A DNA stretch of 41,978 nt from Symsagittifera roscoffensis (lineage: Eukaryota; Xenacoelomorpha; Acoela; Convolutidae): contig NW_026970663.1 in assembly GCF_963678635.1 (NCBI RefSeq), forward strand, positions 64,001 to 105,978. The letters are read 5' to 3'. The position numbers and the translations under genes were made by a program. Numbering within the stretch: the stretch's first letter is position 1; every line of letters starts with the position of its first letter. Shown piece after piece: positions 33,473 through 41,978 of this stretch. Below the pieces are notes generated by a model. It worked only from the letters and a program-made list of their open reading frames with translations. It was not told the DNA's origin and made no database searches.

Positions 33473-34253
33473 CTGAAACAAATCACGCTTAAAGGTTGTC
33501 AGGAACAGTTTTGTCAACAATATAAGAATTTTTGCATTTGGAGAGTGCTTGAACAAAAACTGATCGATTCAGCATTAACAGTCCATTGAAAATGATAAAA
33601 AGGTAGAAACCGCGATTAAAATTTTCAAACGCAAAAACAAGCTTTGTTGAGTTTGAAACAAGTTTTCAACATTTGAGCGAAGCTGTGCTTCGTAAAAATT
33701 ATCGAGAACACGACAAAAAGAAGCTCTATAAATTGAAATAAGAAAAAATGGAAATTAGCCTCTAATTAGTAAAAATTCGGCTGTCTCGGATTCGATCTGC
33801 AACCTAGATATTTTGAGTCTCACGCCTTAACCACTCAGTCACGAACGCCTAATAAATTACAAGTACTGGCCACAAAGAAAGCATAGAGCTGATGCTATGA
33901 AATATCCAATGCTACAGATCGTGATTATAGCAAAGTTGCAACCAAATAAGTGAACACGCTTTGTTGCGATTTAGGTTAGCAAAAAAAGAAGGTAAGTTAA
34001 AAAAAATAAGCGTGGTTTGCAAGATCGCAGTGTAATTGGGAAACATGAAACTATTTGCTTCAGGAACGTATTTGTTAAAAACCACAACAAAAATGTTAAA
34101 TAATTTTCAGATGTAATATACACAAGGAAGTTTTCTGTTAAAGCGAGACCAAACCAAAGTACATATATACAAGGATTCTCTTATACTGAAAACTTACCAG
34201 GTCAAGACTCGAACCAGCGATCTCAAATTTGCAAACGAGGTAAATATGCTCAC
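33473..34253. other. Presumed second intron, holding a SINE-like piece
   Basis: This is the sequence between exons B and C of the minus-strand coiled-coil gene, bounded by gtgagc and tttgtttcag on that strand. It contains the tRNA-derived repeat at 33,745-33,920 and no other recognised feature. Confidence 0.45.
33745..33920 (-). repeat. tRNA-derived SINE-like piece, tRNA-Leu-like
   Basis: Minus strand: gtgactgagtggttaaggcg is a near-consensus A box of Ser/Leu-type tRNAs. It is followed by gtgagactcaaaatatc (CAA-type anticodon position) and a B-box-like cagatcgaatcc (tRNA-like part 33,848-33,784). The flanks are shared with 24,765-24,950. The long variable arm of a real tRNA-Leu is absent, so this is a SINE head or pseudogene. 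Confidence 0.6.
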
Positions 34254-34265
34254 TTTTCCATGTCG
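34196..34265 (-). repeat. tRNA-derived piece, tRNA-Cys-like, at the exon B donor
   Basis: Minus strand: the anticodon arm ctcgtttgcaaatttgag pairs partly and presents GCA (Cys). The B-box-like ctggttcgagtcttgacc is good; the A-box region is degraded and overlaps the last bases of exon B. Confidence 0.5.
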
Positions 34266-34469
34266 CTCTTCATATGCAGCTATGCTTGGAGATTCTCGAC
34301 GTGTAGTCTGCAGCTGATCAATTCTTCCTCCTTCTGCATCAAGGTTTCACGCTAGAACACAGAAAAAGATGTTTTCTCGACATGACTTGTAATGCACCAA
34401 GATTTAAAGTGCGGTAATTTTAATGACAATTAGGCTCTTTCAAGTTTCTCCCCTCATTTGAATGACACG

Positions 34470-34580
34470 TAAAACAATTGAAAAAATGATAGAAAATTTG
34501 AAATTCAAGTTTGTTTGTACGTGCGTGGAGGGGAAGGGTATGTTGGGGATGAGTGTGTGTGGTGGTGGGGTGTGTGGAAA
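34470..34580 (-). repeat. Inverted fragment of the long dispersed repeat (GT-rich block)
   Basis: On the minus strand, a CCACAC/CACACACTCA block followed by caaacttgaatttcaaattttc resembles the CACACACAACTT-(C/G)AA-(A/G)TTTTC junction at 23,450-23,495 and 41,565-41,615. Simple-sequence content makes this weaker than the other repeat calls. Confidence 0.35.
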
Positions 34581-34954
34581 AGAGCAGAATTTTCTTAATT
34601 TGCGCAAACTTTTTACAAAAATAACATACTTACTTTTTGGCAAGGTGCAACCAAGTAAGGAGACAAGGATCTCTTCAACTATTCCCCCTTAGTACCTATT
34701 AACGAATTTTCACCCCTATTTATTCAACGCTTAAGCAAAAGTGAATAGTCTACCCACCATGTACAGAATCTCCCCACTTTTGAAAAAACGGAGGAAATTA
34801 GTTAAAGATCCGAAGATGACTATTTTGAGGCCATTTATCCACGAGAGAAAAGGCCAACATACGAGCTGTACATCTCATCACGGAGCATTGCTGAGGTTTA
34901 CCTCCTGTTTTTGATTTGATAGCGCTTTGCTAATGATTTCAAAAGTAAATAGAA

Positions 34955-35028
34955 CCAGCCAACTGCGGAATTTGAACCACATACCTCCAGATTGCGAGTC
35001 AAGTGCCTTTCTCGTAGTGGCTCAATAT
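34955..35028 (-). repeat. tRNA-derived piece in an intron
   Basis: Minus strand: gagccactacgagaaaggca (A-box-like, degraded), then cttgactcgcaatctgg (anticodon arm region), then the B-box-like gtggttcaaattcc, close to the consensus GGTTCRANTCC. It ends just below the donor of exon A. Confidence 0.5.
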
Positions 35029-35208
35029 ATAATTACATGTTCAACTCACCAGTGCATTGGCATGATTCATCTCTCTTCGGAGTCTGTGAATCTCTTCATC
35101 TCTCATCTCCAGCACACACCTCTGAGACTGCAACTCCTCTGGCATCCACTCTGCACTCACCGGCTGATTCGAAACACTCTTGGACTGCTGCCGGCCATCC
35201 GCCTCCGG

Positions 35209-36474
35209 CTACACAAATCACACCGAGGATAAATTTCAAAACAATTTTTGAAGCAAACTGAAAACCCGAATGCGTACACGCAGATGATATTTTCATAACA
35301 AAATTGTTTGAGCGCAAATTGCAATCCTGAATTCGATGTGGAATTAAGATTTTCTGACTGGAGAAAAAAACAAAAACGAATTGTTTGCAGACATCCTAAA
35401 TTAACTTATATTGAAAACATAGAATAAATTTGAAAACAAAAAAAATGTTTTACAGCTGAAATTGAAAAGCTGTTTTATCTGTTGAGCAAAACAATTCTGA
35501 TTGAAAAAAAAACGTGAAAAGGACATGAAAACAAAACTACAGTCAGCTCAAGACAACCTAAAACGAACATCCTAAGAAATAGTCCTTCAACTGGAGAAAC
35601 GAGGATTATATTAGTGGTAGGTTACTAAACTGATTTATTCAATATATGATTGAATATCATCTTTAAATGACCTAAAAGAAGAACAAATAAAGAAAAAATT
35701 GCCATTAAAGTTATTTGAATTTCAAGAACAGTTTATTATTTCACTTTTTAGATAAAATTAACCCAATTTCAGAAAGTTGGATAAAATTGAGAATTAAAAT
35801 CCACTTTTCAACTTAGAATTCGACCCGTTTTTCCAGACTTTTACTCTTTTGCCGTTTGATAGTGGAGTTTGCCTTTCTTTTAACAAAACTGAACTGAACA
35901 AGAAATCAAACGTCAAACCGCAAAAAATCGAACTGAGCGTGAACAAACTTAAACTGCTTTTCCTTAAAAAATATCTAGACCTAGATAGGAGTCTTAAATA
36001 TGTTAATTGACTCCTAACATAAATCCTGAAAAGGTCTATCTTTCCCCTATTAGCTCTTTCTGACCCTTTCTGGAGTAGTGGAAATAATATCTGCCGCTGC
36101 ATCTGTCTATAAATTCTTTTTCCCAGGATTTTGTTAACCCGACCATTTGAAAAACTGGGAGGAACTTTGTATTTGGTTATATTTTAGTCTTTTGGCTTTC
36201 CGTGCCACAAATAATCAAATGATCGTCGAATAGAGTTGAGTGATATATCATTATCAAATAATGCAGCTACATATACTAATAAATTGTCAAATCGATGCAG
36301 CAGAAGTAGCATCAAATACAAAAAGTTACAATTTTGCATGTAAAAAATTGCAAATCATAATTCCACATCATGTATAAGTTATGCATATCAAAAAATTGCG
36401 AGATATTGATTTAGAAAATTTCTAAAGTCAAGATTTTATTATTGTGATATTGTTTGAAACCTATTAAATATATA
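35209..36474. other. AT-rich; one degraded coiled-coil-like stretch on the plus strand
   Basis: At about 35,455-35,590 (+) a Lys/Glu/Gln-rich stretch follows a ttttacag: EIEKLFYLLSKTILIEKK, then after a one-base shift KDMKTKLQSAQDNLKR and, beyond a TAA, EIVLQLEKRG. It may be a decayed exon in the opposite direction to the coiled-coil gene. The minus-strand 103-codon open stretch 35,794-36,102 shows no recognisable feature. The remainder is AT-rich. Confidence 0.3.
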
Positions 36475-37363
36475 CAGGGGCGGATTTTGGGGGGGGGGGA
36501 CGTTAAAAGTGGACGCGTTTTCTCGCCCTCAGGGATTCGACCCTTTGGGCTATTTCTTTCGATACAGTCTTTTTTGGTGACGGCTGCATTTTTTCACAAC
36601 TGCATGTCTTACCTGCGATAACCGACTGAAATTTTGATTTTACTAATGCGGGAAACTGCGTTTTTTAAATCGACGTTGAAAAACTACACTCGCAGTGAAA
36701 TTGGCAGGATCCATTTTAACCCTTTTCAGTTCTCATTGTAGCTAATTTTTCCCATAAAATTTGTTCAAACCAATGGCTTAATGCGTGATTGTGTTTTTAG
36801 CTAGGAAAAACAAATGTGGCCAGAATAGTTACTTTTTAACCATTGAAGACCTCCATTGGAGACGACTTTTCAATATTATTAAAATTGGAAAATTGAGATT
36901 GAAATGTTGGGGCTGGAAAAGAGGCTTAATTTGAGCTCATGAGATCGATACTAAAAATGCCTTCTCCGGAAGATTTTTTTTCCGAAACGCCTTCTCCCTT
37001 TATTTTTTTCTTTTATCTATGGTCTCTCGTTAACTATTCACCCCCCCCCCCCATTGCAATAGGGGGAAATAGTTAACAAAGATACAAAAATCGTAATGCT
37101 CAACTGTTCAATTCTTTCTTTATAGGGGGATATTCGTTACAAGGTACCATAGGGGGGGGATAGCTAACAAGATCCCCTTTATGTTTACTGGCAGTCGGAT
37201 TGGAAAATAGTTCTTAACATAGCACTTCGCCTAACTCCAATATCAAGAAATGAACTGGCTCTTTACCACTATCCCCCATATTTTCCGCAATTGTCTTGCG
37301 TGTTATTATGGCTGAATACGTAATGCAATGATGTAAGGTGTGAAGAAAAATTGAGTCCACAAT
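36475..37363 (+). repeat. hAT-like terminus and adjoining mosaic repeat
   Basis: caggggcggatttt (36,475) followed by a G run has the same type of end as 22,640-22,666 but faces right. The following 900 bp has no ORF. It contains the G-run motifs at 37,029-37,168 and the aactggctctt/ttttccgc string shared with 20.65 kb. No matching right end could be placed. Confidence 0.45.
37029..37168. repeat. G-run/gttaac inverted repeat and recurring motif
   Basis: gttaactattcaccccc (37,029) and gggggaaatagttaac (37,062-37,077) form a near-perfect inverted repeat. The motif then recurs twice in changed form: gggggatattcgttac (37,125-37,140) and gggggatagctaac (37,155-37,168). Confidence 0.7.
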
Positions 37364-37985
37364 CAGGCGCGAATCTAGAAATTTCTCGAGGGGGGGGGCG
37401 GAGTTTCAAAAAAAATTTACAAGTTTTGACGACTTTTTCTAGGCCAACCAAATTAATTATAGGAGCTCTCTGAAATTACTAAAAAGACCCAAATTTGATC
37501 AAGTTTCCTGCGCCGCAGGCAAATTAAAAAAAGCCAAAAAAGGAGTTTTTAGGCACTTTTTGGAAAATTTTGACCACAAAATCGCAAGTTTTTTCGGCGC
37601 GCGCTTCCCCCTCAAAATTAGTACAGATTGGCGCAAAAGGCGGCTTTAAAACAACTTTCAAGTCAGTCAGCCAAAAATGGATATCTCAAAATAGTACAAA
37701 GGAGGGACCCTTTGGGTCGGCTGGGGGGGGGGCGATTTCCTGATTCCATGACTTAATGAAAACAGAAAAATTGGTTTTAAAAATTGAAATTCAAATTTGG
37801 GGAGTGAAAAAACGCGAATAAGCCTAATTAGCGCCAGTGTTTAGCGCCAGTATTTTGCAGTTATAGAGTTTCTTCGCACATTTCAAATTTTATATTTTCA
37901 AGGTTGTTTTACGTGTTATTATGACTAGATGAATGATACAATGTAAATTATGAACAACAAATCTGTTCAAAATAGTTGGTTTATC
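37364..37985. repeat. Third, rearranged copy of the long dispersed repeat
   Basis: 37,364-37,735 (caggcgcgaatctag, tttctcgaggggg, then gtcagccaaaaatgg and atctcaaaatagtacaaagg) is the inverted counterpart of 22,300-22,666 and 40,420-40,762. 37,870-37,985 (tttcaaattttatattttcaaggttgttttacg, then gttattatgact) instead matches 23,485-23,600 and 41,611-41,720 in direct orientation. Confidence 0.75.
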
Positions 37986-38202
37986 CAATGCGAAGTTGCA
38001 TATCACTATGGCAACGCTAAGATTGTGTTTTGGAACTGAAGCTCAAATGTGGGTGGGAAAGTGGAAAAAAGCCGCATTTATAAGCAAAGTACTTCATCTC
38101 AATCATTCTAAAACAAAGAAAATTGAAGCAATATTGACAAAAAATGTTGTTATTTTGACCTCTACAAATCAAAAATCAAGCATCAAGTTTTACTATTTCT
38201 AA

Positions 38203-38567
38203 ATGTGTAACGAAATTCGCGTTGCTGTTCTCGTTTTTGCGGCTGAACTTTCACTGGCTGATAAAAATTGTGAAAAACCGACCTTCGATAAAATTTACCA
38301 AAATGAGTGTCCGTTTTTTGGCAGTGTTGAATCAATAAACAAAGTGGAAAGTGTTGTTGAAAAATTGTGTTTGAGAACTCGAGTCAGTGCGCAATTTGTT
38401 TTAAATCTCGCCCATTGTATATATCTAATTATTATTCCTGAAAATGCCGATTTCACTGTCGCGGGGTTGCTAGTATCAGGAGGTTTCTGGGACCAAAACT
38501 TCGAGTTCATAAAAAATTGGGAGCGAAAACTGGATCATAACACTTACGTTCATTTATCAGATAATAG
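38203..38567 (+). CDS. Possible first exon of a small secreted protein
   Basis: An ATG at 38,203 directly follows an in-frame TAA. It opens MCNEIRVAVLVFAAELSLA, which looks like a signal peptide with cleavage before DKNCEKP. The mature part has Cys at residues 24, 36, 56 and 72 and ends ...KNWERKLDHNTYVHLSDN before a perfect donor consensus ag|gtatgt at 38,568. Without splicing the frame runs to TGA at 38,647-38,649 (148 codons). Base composition is more coding-like than its surroundings. No family is recognised and no following exon was identified in the next kilobase. Antisense open frames exist but are shorter. It is intact, unlike most coding traces here. Confidence 0.4.
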
Positions 38568-38649
38568 GTATGTTTGCAGGATTTTTTCAGTTACACCTTT
38601 GATTTTAACTGAATTTCGATTTAAAAAGCCTTTTGCAAATGTCGTTTGA

Positions 38650-39082
38650 TACTCAAAATTGTATTTAAAACAATAACTGATCAGATTGAAAAAATGAACA
38701 GATTCTTAACAAATAGTTTTTGCATGTAAAACGCTATATGAACAGAAGTTTTAGAAAAATTTCTATTCTTTTTTATGAGGGGTTGGGAAACCTAACCCGT
38801 TTTTTATACACGTGATGATTTTAGCCAGGTAAACTAGTGGACATTATTAAACGCAAATGAAGTTTTTTTCTCTAAAAATTGTTAAATTTTTTTGAGATTG
38901 TTTGTTAGAATTTTACCAAAAGTTGTATGTCGACCGACTGTAACTGATCTGAACTACCCTCTCTTAAAGCCTCAATTTTTGATTTGAAGGTTTTACCAGT
39001 TTTTCCAGCTTTTAAAATGCCGGTTTCACAGTTTGTAATAGTTTTACGACGGTGTGAAATTACAAGAAACAACAGAGTTGTA
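38650..39082. other. AT-rich spacer, nothing supported
   Basis: No ORF, repeat or structural signal was found that I can support. Confidence 0.5.
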
Positions 39083-41978
39083 GAAAGTAGTCACACTGAT
39101 CAACGCAATTATCTCGTTCAAAAAGTTTCACATTGCATGATCAACTTTTATTACTCCGCTACATTGTTCATTCTCGTATAAAACTTATCACAAATGGAAA
39201 AAATTGGCATTTCATATTCCGGAAAAAACTGGTAAGTGCTTGAAACAAAAAAACTGAGGTTTTAAGAGAGGGTATATCAGATCATTTGCAGTTGGTTGAT
39301 GTAAAAGTTTTGTTAAAATTTTTATCAAATATTGTCTAGGATGATCCTTAAAATTAGGCATTTTAGTGAGTAAAATGGCAAGTTTGTGTTCAGTTTTGTC
39401 CGCTAGTGTACTTCTGTGTTTTTAATGATCAGAGAGGCACAAATGTTAACAATATTGTTTTGCTCATCCTCAGTACGCTTCCATACCCCTCTCCAGCGAA
39501 CTCACATACAAAACCACACAACACAAACACACAAACAAGTGCAAATGTTCATATCCCACTTAGTTCATACATATTTTATTTCTGACTTTGAGATAATTAA
39601 CAGCACAGGACCAATTTGAGTGTGATTTTTGCCAACTTGTCAGTGTAGATACAGATTCAGGCTCTTTTTAAACACAATATCAGCTCTCTCCACAATTCAA
39701 ATTTTTATTTCCACAGTTGTTTTTACACTAGTGGACTAAAAAGCTCAATTTTAGGTTTTTACTCACTAAAAATCTATTTCCAGTGTCCATTTTAGACAGC
39801 ATTTACTTCATCAAATCTTTTTAGTAGACAAGAGCAAATGATTAGAACTATCTTCTGCCAAGCTATCAAAAATTTGATTGAAGTAATTGGGCTACTTTCA
39901 AAACGCAACAGAAATTTTCCAAAAAAGTTATTTTTTTATGGGATTGATTTGAAGTTTTACAAAAGCCATGTGCATGCTGTAATAGATAGCAACAAGAATT
40001 ACTAACTTGTCTAGAATTTAGGCTTCAGAATAAAATATTTGATCAAAAATAACGTCGAAATTGCCTATGTTTTATTTAATTCATTTTTTTGGAACTAGGT
40101 TTGTAAACTAGATTCACTAATAATTCTGGAAAGCCATTGACTTTTAAGTCAATAAATGAAAAAAAAACTGAAGGAAAAACCATAAACATGTCTTTTTTCG
40201 TTGGATCGAAAATGGGTTTTCCGGAATATTTTAGGTATATTAGTTTTCAAGCTTGCAAGGAAACTCGAATTTATAAAATACCCAATTACAAAACAGTTGC
40301 TGAAAGATGATTAAGTTTGCTTCAAACGCGTTTTTTTTCTAAGTATTCACAGTTTCTTCAATTTTTTTAATTGAGGAAAAAAGAATACCGCCAAGAATTT
40401 TGAGGGTTTCAATGTCGCCTAGTTTCAAATCACCCCTTTGTACTGTTTTGAGATATTCATTTTTGGCTGACGGACCTTAAAATCTGACAGATGCCAATCT
40501 AAACTAATTTTGAAGGGGGAACTCGCGTCAAAACAATGCGTTTTTTTGGTCAGCATTTATAAAAAAAAGGCCTACAACATTTTTTTGGCCTGCATTTCAA
40601 AAAATGTCCTATGGAGTCAAAGATTTGGTCAAAATAGAGACTCTTTGGTGAGTTGCGAGAGCTCAAAAAATAACTTTGATACACCTAAAAAAGGTCTACA
40701 AAATTTTCGATTTTTTTTTTGAAAATCCCCCCTCCTCTCGAGAAAATCCTAGACCCACCTTGTGATGTTGCGATGTGAAGTGTCTGATCAACAAATTTTA
40801 GTTATAGTCATTAGTTTCTGTTTATAATGTAAATTTTTATTTATATTGACGAAAAAGGTTTTTTTTTTTGAAATTTGAATTTCAAATATGAGGAAAAAGC
40901 GAAAAACGATGTTTCAAATCTACTTCATTTTATGGCAGTTTTTAGAAAAACGAAATATATTTGTTACAAAAAGATGTATAATTTCTACTTCAGTATCCTA
41001 TCTTTAGTAGACTTTGGAGCCAACCCTCTAGTGGGCCGAAACAAAGGTGATCAGACCCTAACTCTTCCCCCGTGCAGTCCAAAGACGTCTGTTCGACAAC
41101 ACTCGCAAATATGAGTGTTTCAGGAAGCCGTTCAAGTTGAAAGAGACTTAACTTTTCCTGAATCGCATATGATGACAGTGGCGCAGAATCGATGTAGTGG
41201 TTCTTCGCTCTTGGTCTGCGTAATGGGTTAAAAACTTTTCCTTTTCCTCGTCCCAAATTGAAAACTTCCCTGCTGATAGGGTTTAAGCATGCATCGACTT
41301 TCATTCCCTGACACCTTTTTTTTAATACTAAGTCTAAATAAATCCAAAGTTCAATTTCAACATTTTTTGCAGTAGAGTTTGATTATGAATTCACTCAATT
41401 TCTATCGTTAAATGTGAGATAACTTGATCTTTCTTTTTAAATTAGCCCATTTTGTACAAAAAATGACAGATTTTCTGTTCACAGGAAAAAATAGAACTAA
41501 TTAAAATTAATTAAAATTTCTCAAATTGAGTATAGAGTTACATCAAAAAGCTCCTTTTTGACACCCTCCTCCCCCCTCCACACTCACACACACACACACA
41601 ACTTCAAATTTTCTATTTTAAAGTTGTTCTACGAGTTATTATGAATCGATGCGCGAAGTTACGATAAAAAGTAAGACAAACAATTCTGTTCACAAAAATT
41701 AGCTCACCATGTAAACTTTTTTTAGCATTGTGACATAGTTAAAATAGTTTTTCAAACTTTAAAATCAATTTTGACAAAGAAAATAGAAAAAAACTGTCAA
41801 ACGAACGCAAAATGTACAAAACTCATTGACTTCGTTTTTTTTAGTTTCACAAAATTTCAGTGTTTTTCCATTTCTTATCATTTCAAAGATTCTGTATGTT
41901 GAAATGGAAGGCAACAAGGTGAAAACGAAAAAAAAAGATCCAAGAGCACTAATTGTTTCAACTAACTTGACACGAATT
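39083..41978. repeat. Long dispersed repeat, copy 2 (runs off the window)
   Basis: This is the direct partner of 20,979-23,885, still matching at the last base of the window (gacacgaatt). Its hAT-like end is more worn (cctagacccaccttg at 40,748-40,762). Its acceptor-led island is at 40,994-41,231. Small differences include an extra gacagatgcc string near 40,488. Confidence 0.9.

Larger units (their letters stand above)
34352..35049. other. Presumed first visible intron, holding a tRNA-derived piece
   Basis: This is the sequence between exons A and B of the coiled-coil gene (donor gtgagt, acceptor gttctag on the minus strand). It contains the tRNA-like piece at 34,955-35,028 and the GT-rich block. 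A short exon-like stretch at about 34,880-34,920 (minus), bounded by an AG and gtaaac, is too small to support. Confidence 0.4.
33253..35208 (-). pseudogene. Three-exon coiled-coil gene or recent pseudogene
   Basis: Minus strand. Exon A is 35,208-35,050: acceptor gtgtag before it, donor gtgagt after it, protein including EWMPEELQSQRCVLEMRDEE then IHRLRREMNHANAL. Exon B is 34,351-34,254: acceptor gttctag, donor gtgagc, RETLMQKEEELISCRLHVEN... ending DMEK. Exon C is 33,472-33,253: acceptor tttgtttcag, LKLIEGRKKRKKLSTENEKL ... FIEREKGYDQDD, stop TAG. Exon A ends in phase 0 and B starts in phase 0; B ends two bases into a Lys codon that the first base of C completes. The matching phases and the continuous coiled coil argue for real exons. 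In-frame TAG codons interrupt B (34,282) and C (33,378). The 5' end was not found; exon A could extend upstream through another acceptor near 35,265. Function unknown. Confidence 0.55.

Noticed and set aside
33253-34351. Genome-wide reassignment of TAG to glutamine
   Set aside because: Only two sites support it, and decayed elements in the same window show TAG, TAA and TGA alike. A young pseudogene explains it more simply.
31748-35028. Functional tRNA genes
   Set aside because: Anticodon stems do not pair well, A boxes are worn and acceptor stems cannot be formed, so they are tRNA-derived relics only.
35794-36102. 103-codon minus-strand open frame as an upstream exon of the coiled-coil gene
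   Set aside because: It has no heptad pattern and lacks a donor in the right phase; I could not join it to exon A.
40990-41304. 104-codon minus-strand open frame in repeat copy 2
   Set aside because: The corresponding stretch of copy 1 does not keep a comparable frame, and no domain is seen.
1-41978. CRISPR arrays, bacterial operons or phage genes
   Set aside because: There are no regularly spaced repeats, ribosome-binding sites or compact gene clusters. All recognisable features are eukaryotic.

Overview
The window looks like gene-poor, AT-rich nuclear DNA of a eukaryote, most likely a small invertebrate animal. There are no operons, bacterial ribosome sites or long intact ORFs. Instead it holds degraded eukaryotic mobile elements (Ty3/gypsy, a FLYWCH/MULE transposase, a Maverick/Polinton-type polymerase, hAT-like ends, tRNA-derived SINE-like pieces), long homopolymer runs, GA/CA microsatellites and intron-type splice signals. 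I cannot name the phylum from sequence alone.

Layout. 1-3,957 (+) is a GC-richer, multiply frameshifted coding relic of unknown identity. 4,965-5,630 and 17,245-17,855 are diverged direct repeats that behave like the two LTRs of one old element. Between them lies a minus-strand Ty3/gypsy relic: gag about 16.8-15.3 kb, zinc knuckle at 15.3 kb, reverse transcriptase with YVDD at 14.6 kb, RNase H about 14.0 kb, integrase 13.6-12.9 kb, then a Cys-rich/coiled-coil downstream ORF to 10.55 kb. A foreign block sits nested at about 5.8-10.55 kb. It contains two direct copies of the 5' end of an unidentified minus-strand gene (6,083-6,677 and 9,947-10,550), an old tandem duplication (7.4-8.1 kb), an unassigned coding-like stretch (8.36-8.8 kb) and a plus-strand relic of the N-terminal part of a Maverick/Polinton-type DNA polymerase B (9.37-9.94 kb).

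17.9-20.98 kb is mostly non-coding with a composite GA/CCCA/CA microsatellite. A repeat of at least 2.9 kb occurs twice in the same orientation (20,979-23,885 and 39,083-window end). It carries a hAT-like terminus, and further pieces of the family lie at 36.5-38.0 kb and, inverted, near 34.5 kb. 26,160-30,344 is a head-to-tail segmental duplication whose first copy has about 740 bp extra. Directly after it is a decayed FLYWCH zinc finger plus MULE transposase (30.43-31.28 kb, +).

The best candidate for a non-transposon gene is on the minus strand at 35,208-33,253. Three coiled-coil exons have consensus splice sites whose phases match exactly (0, then 2+1), but two in-frame TAG codons interrupt them. 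tRNA-derived pieces, all in the same orientation, lie in or at its introns. A second candidate is a plus-strand first exon with a signal peptide at 38,203-38,567. Almost everything else is decayed repeat sequence. I see no intact novel system.
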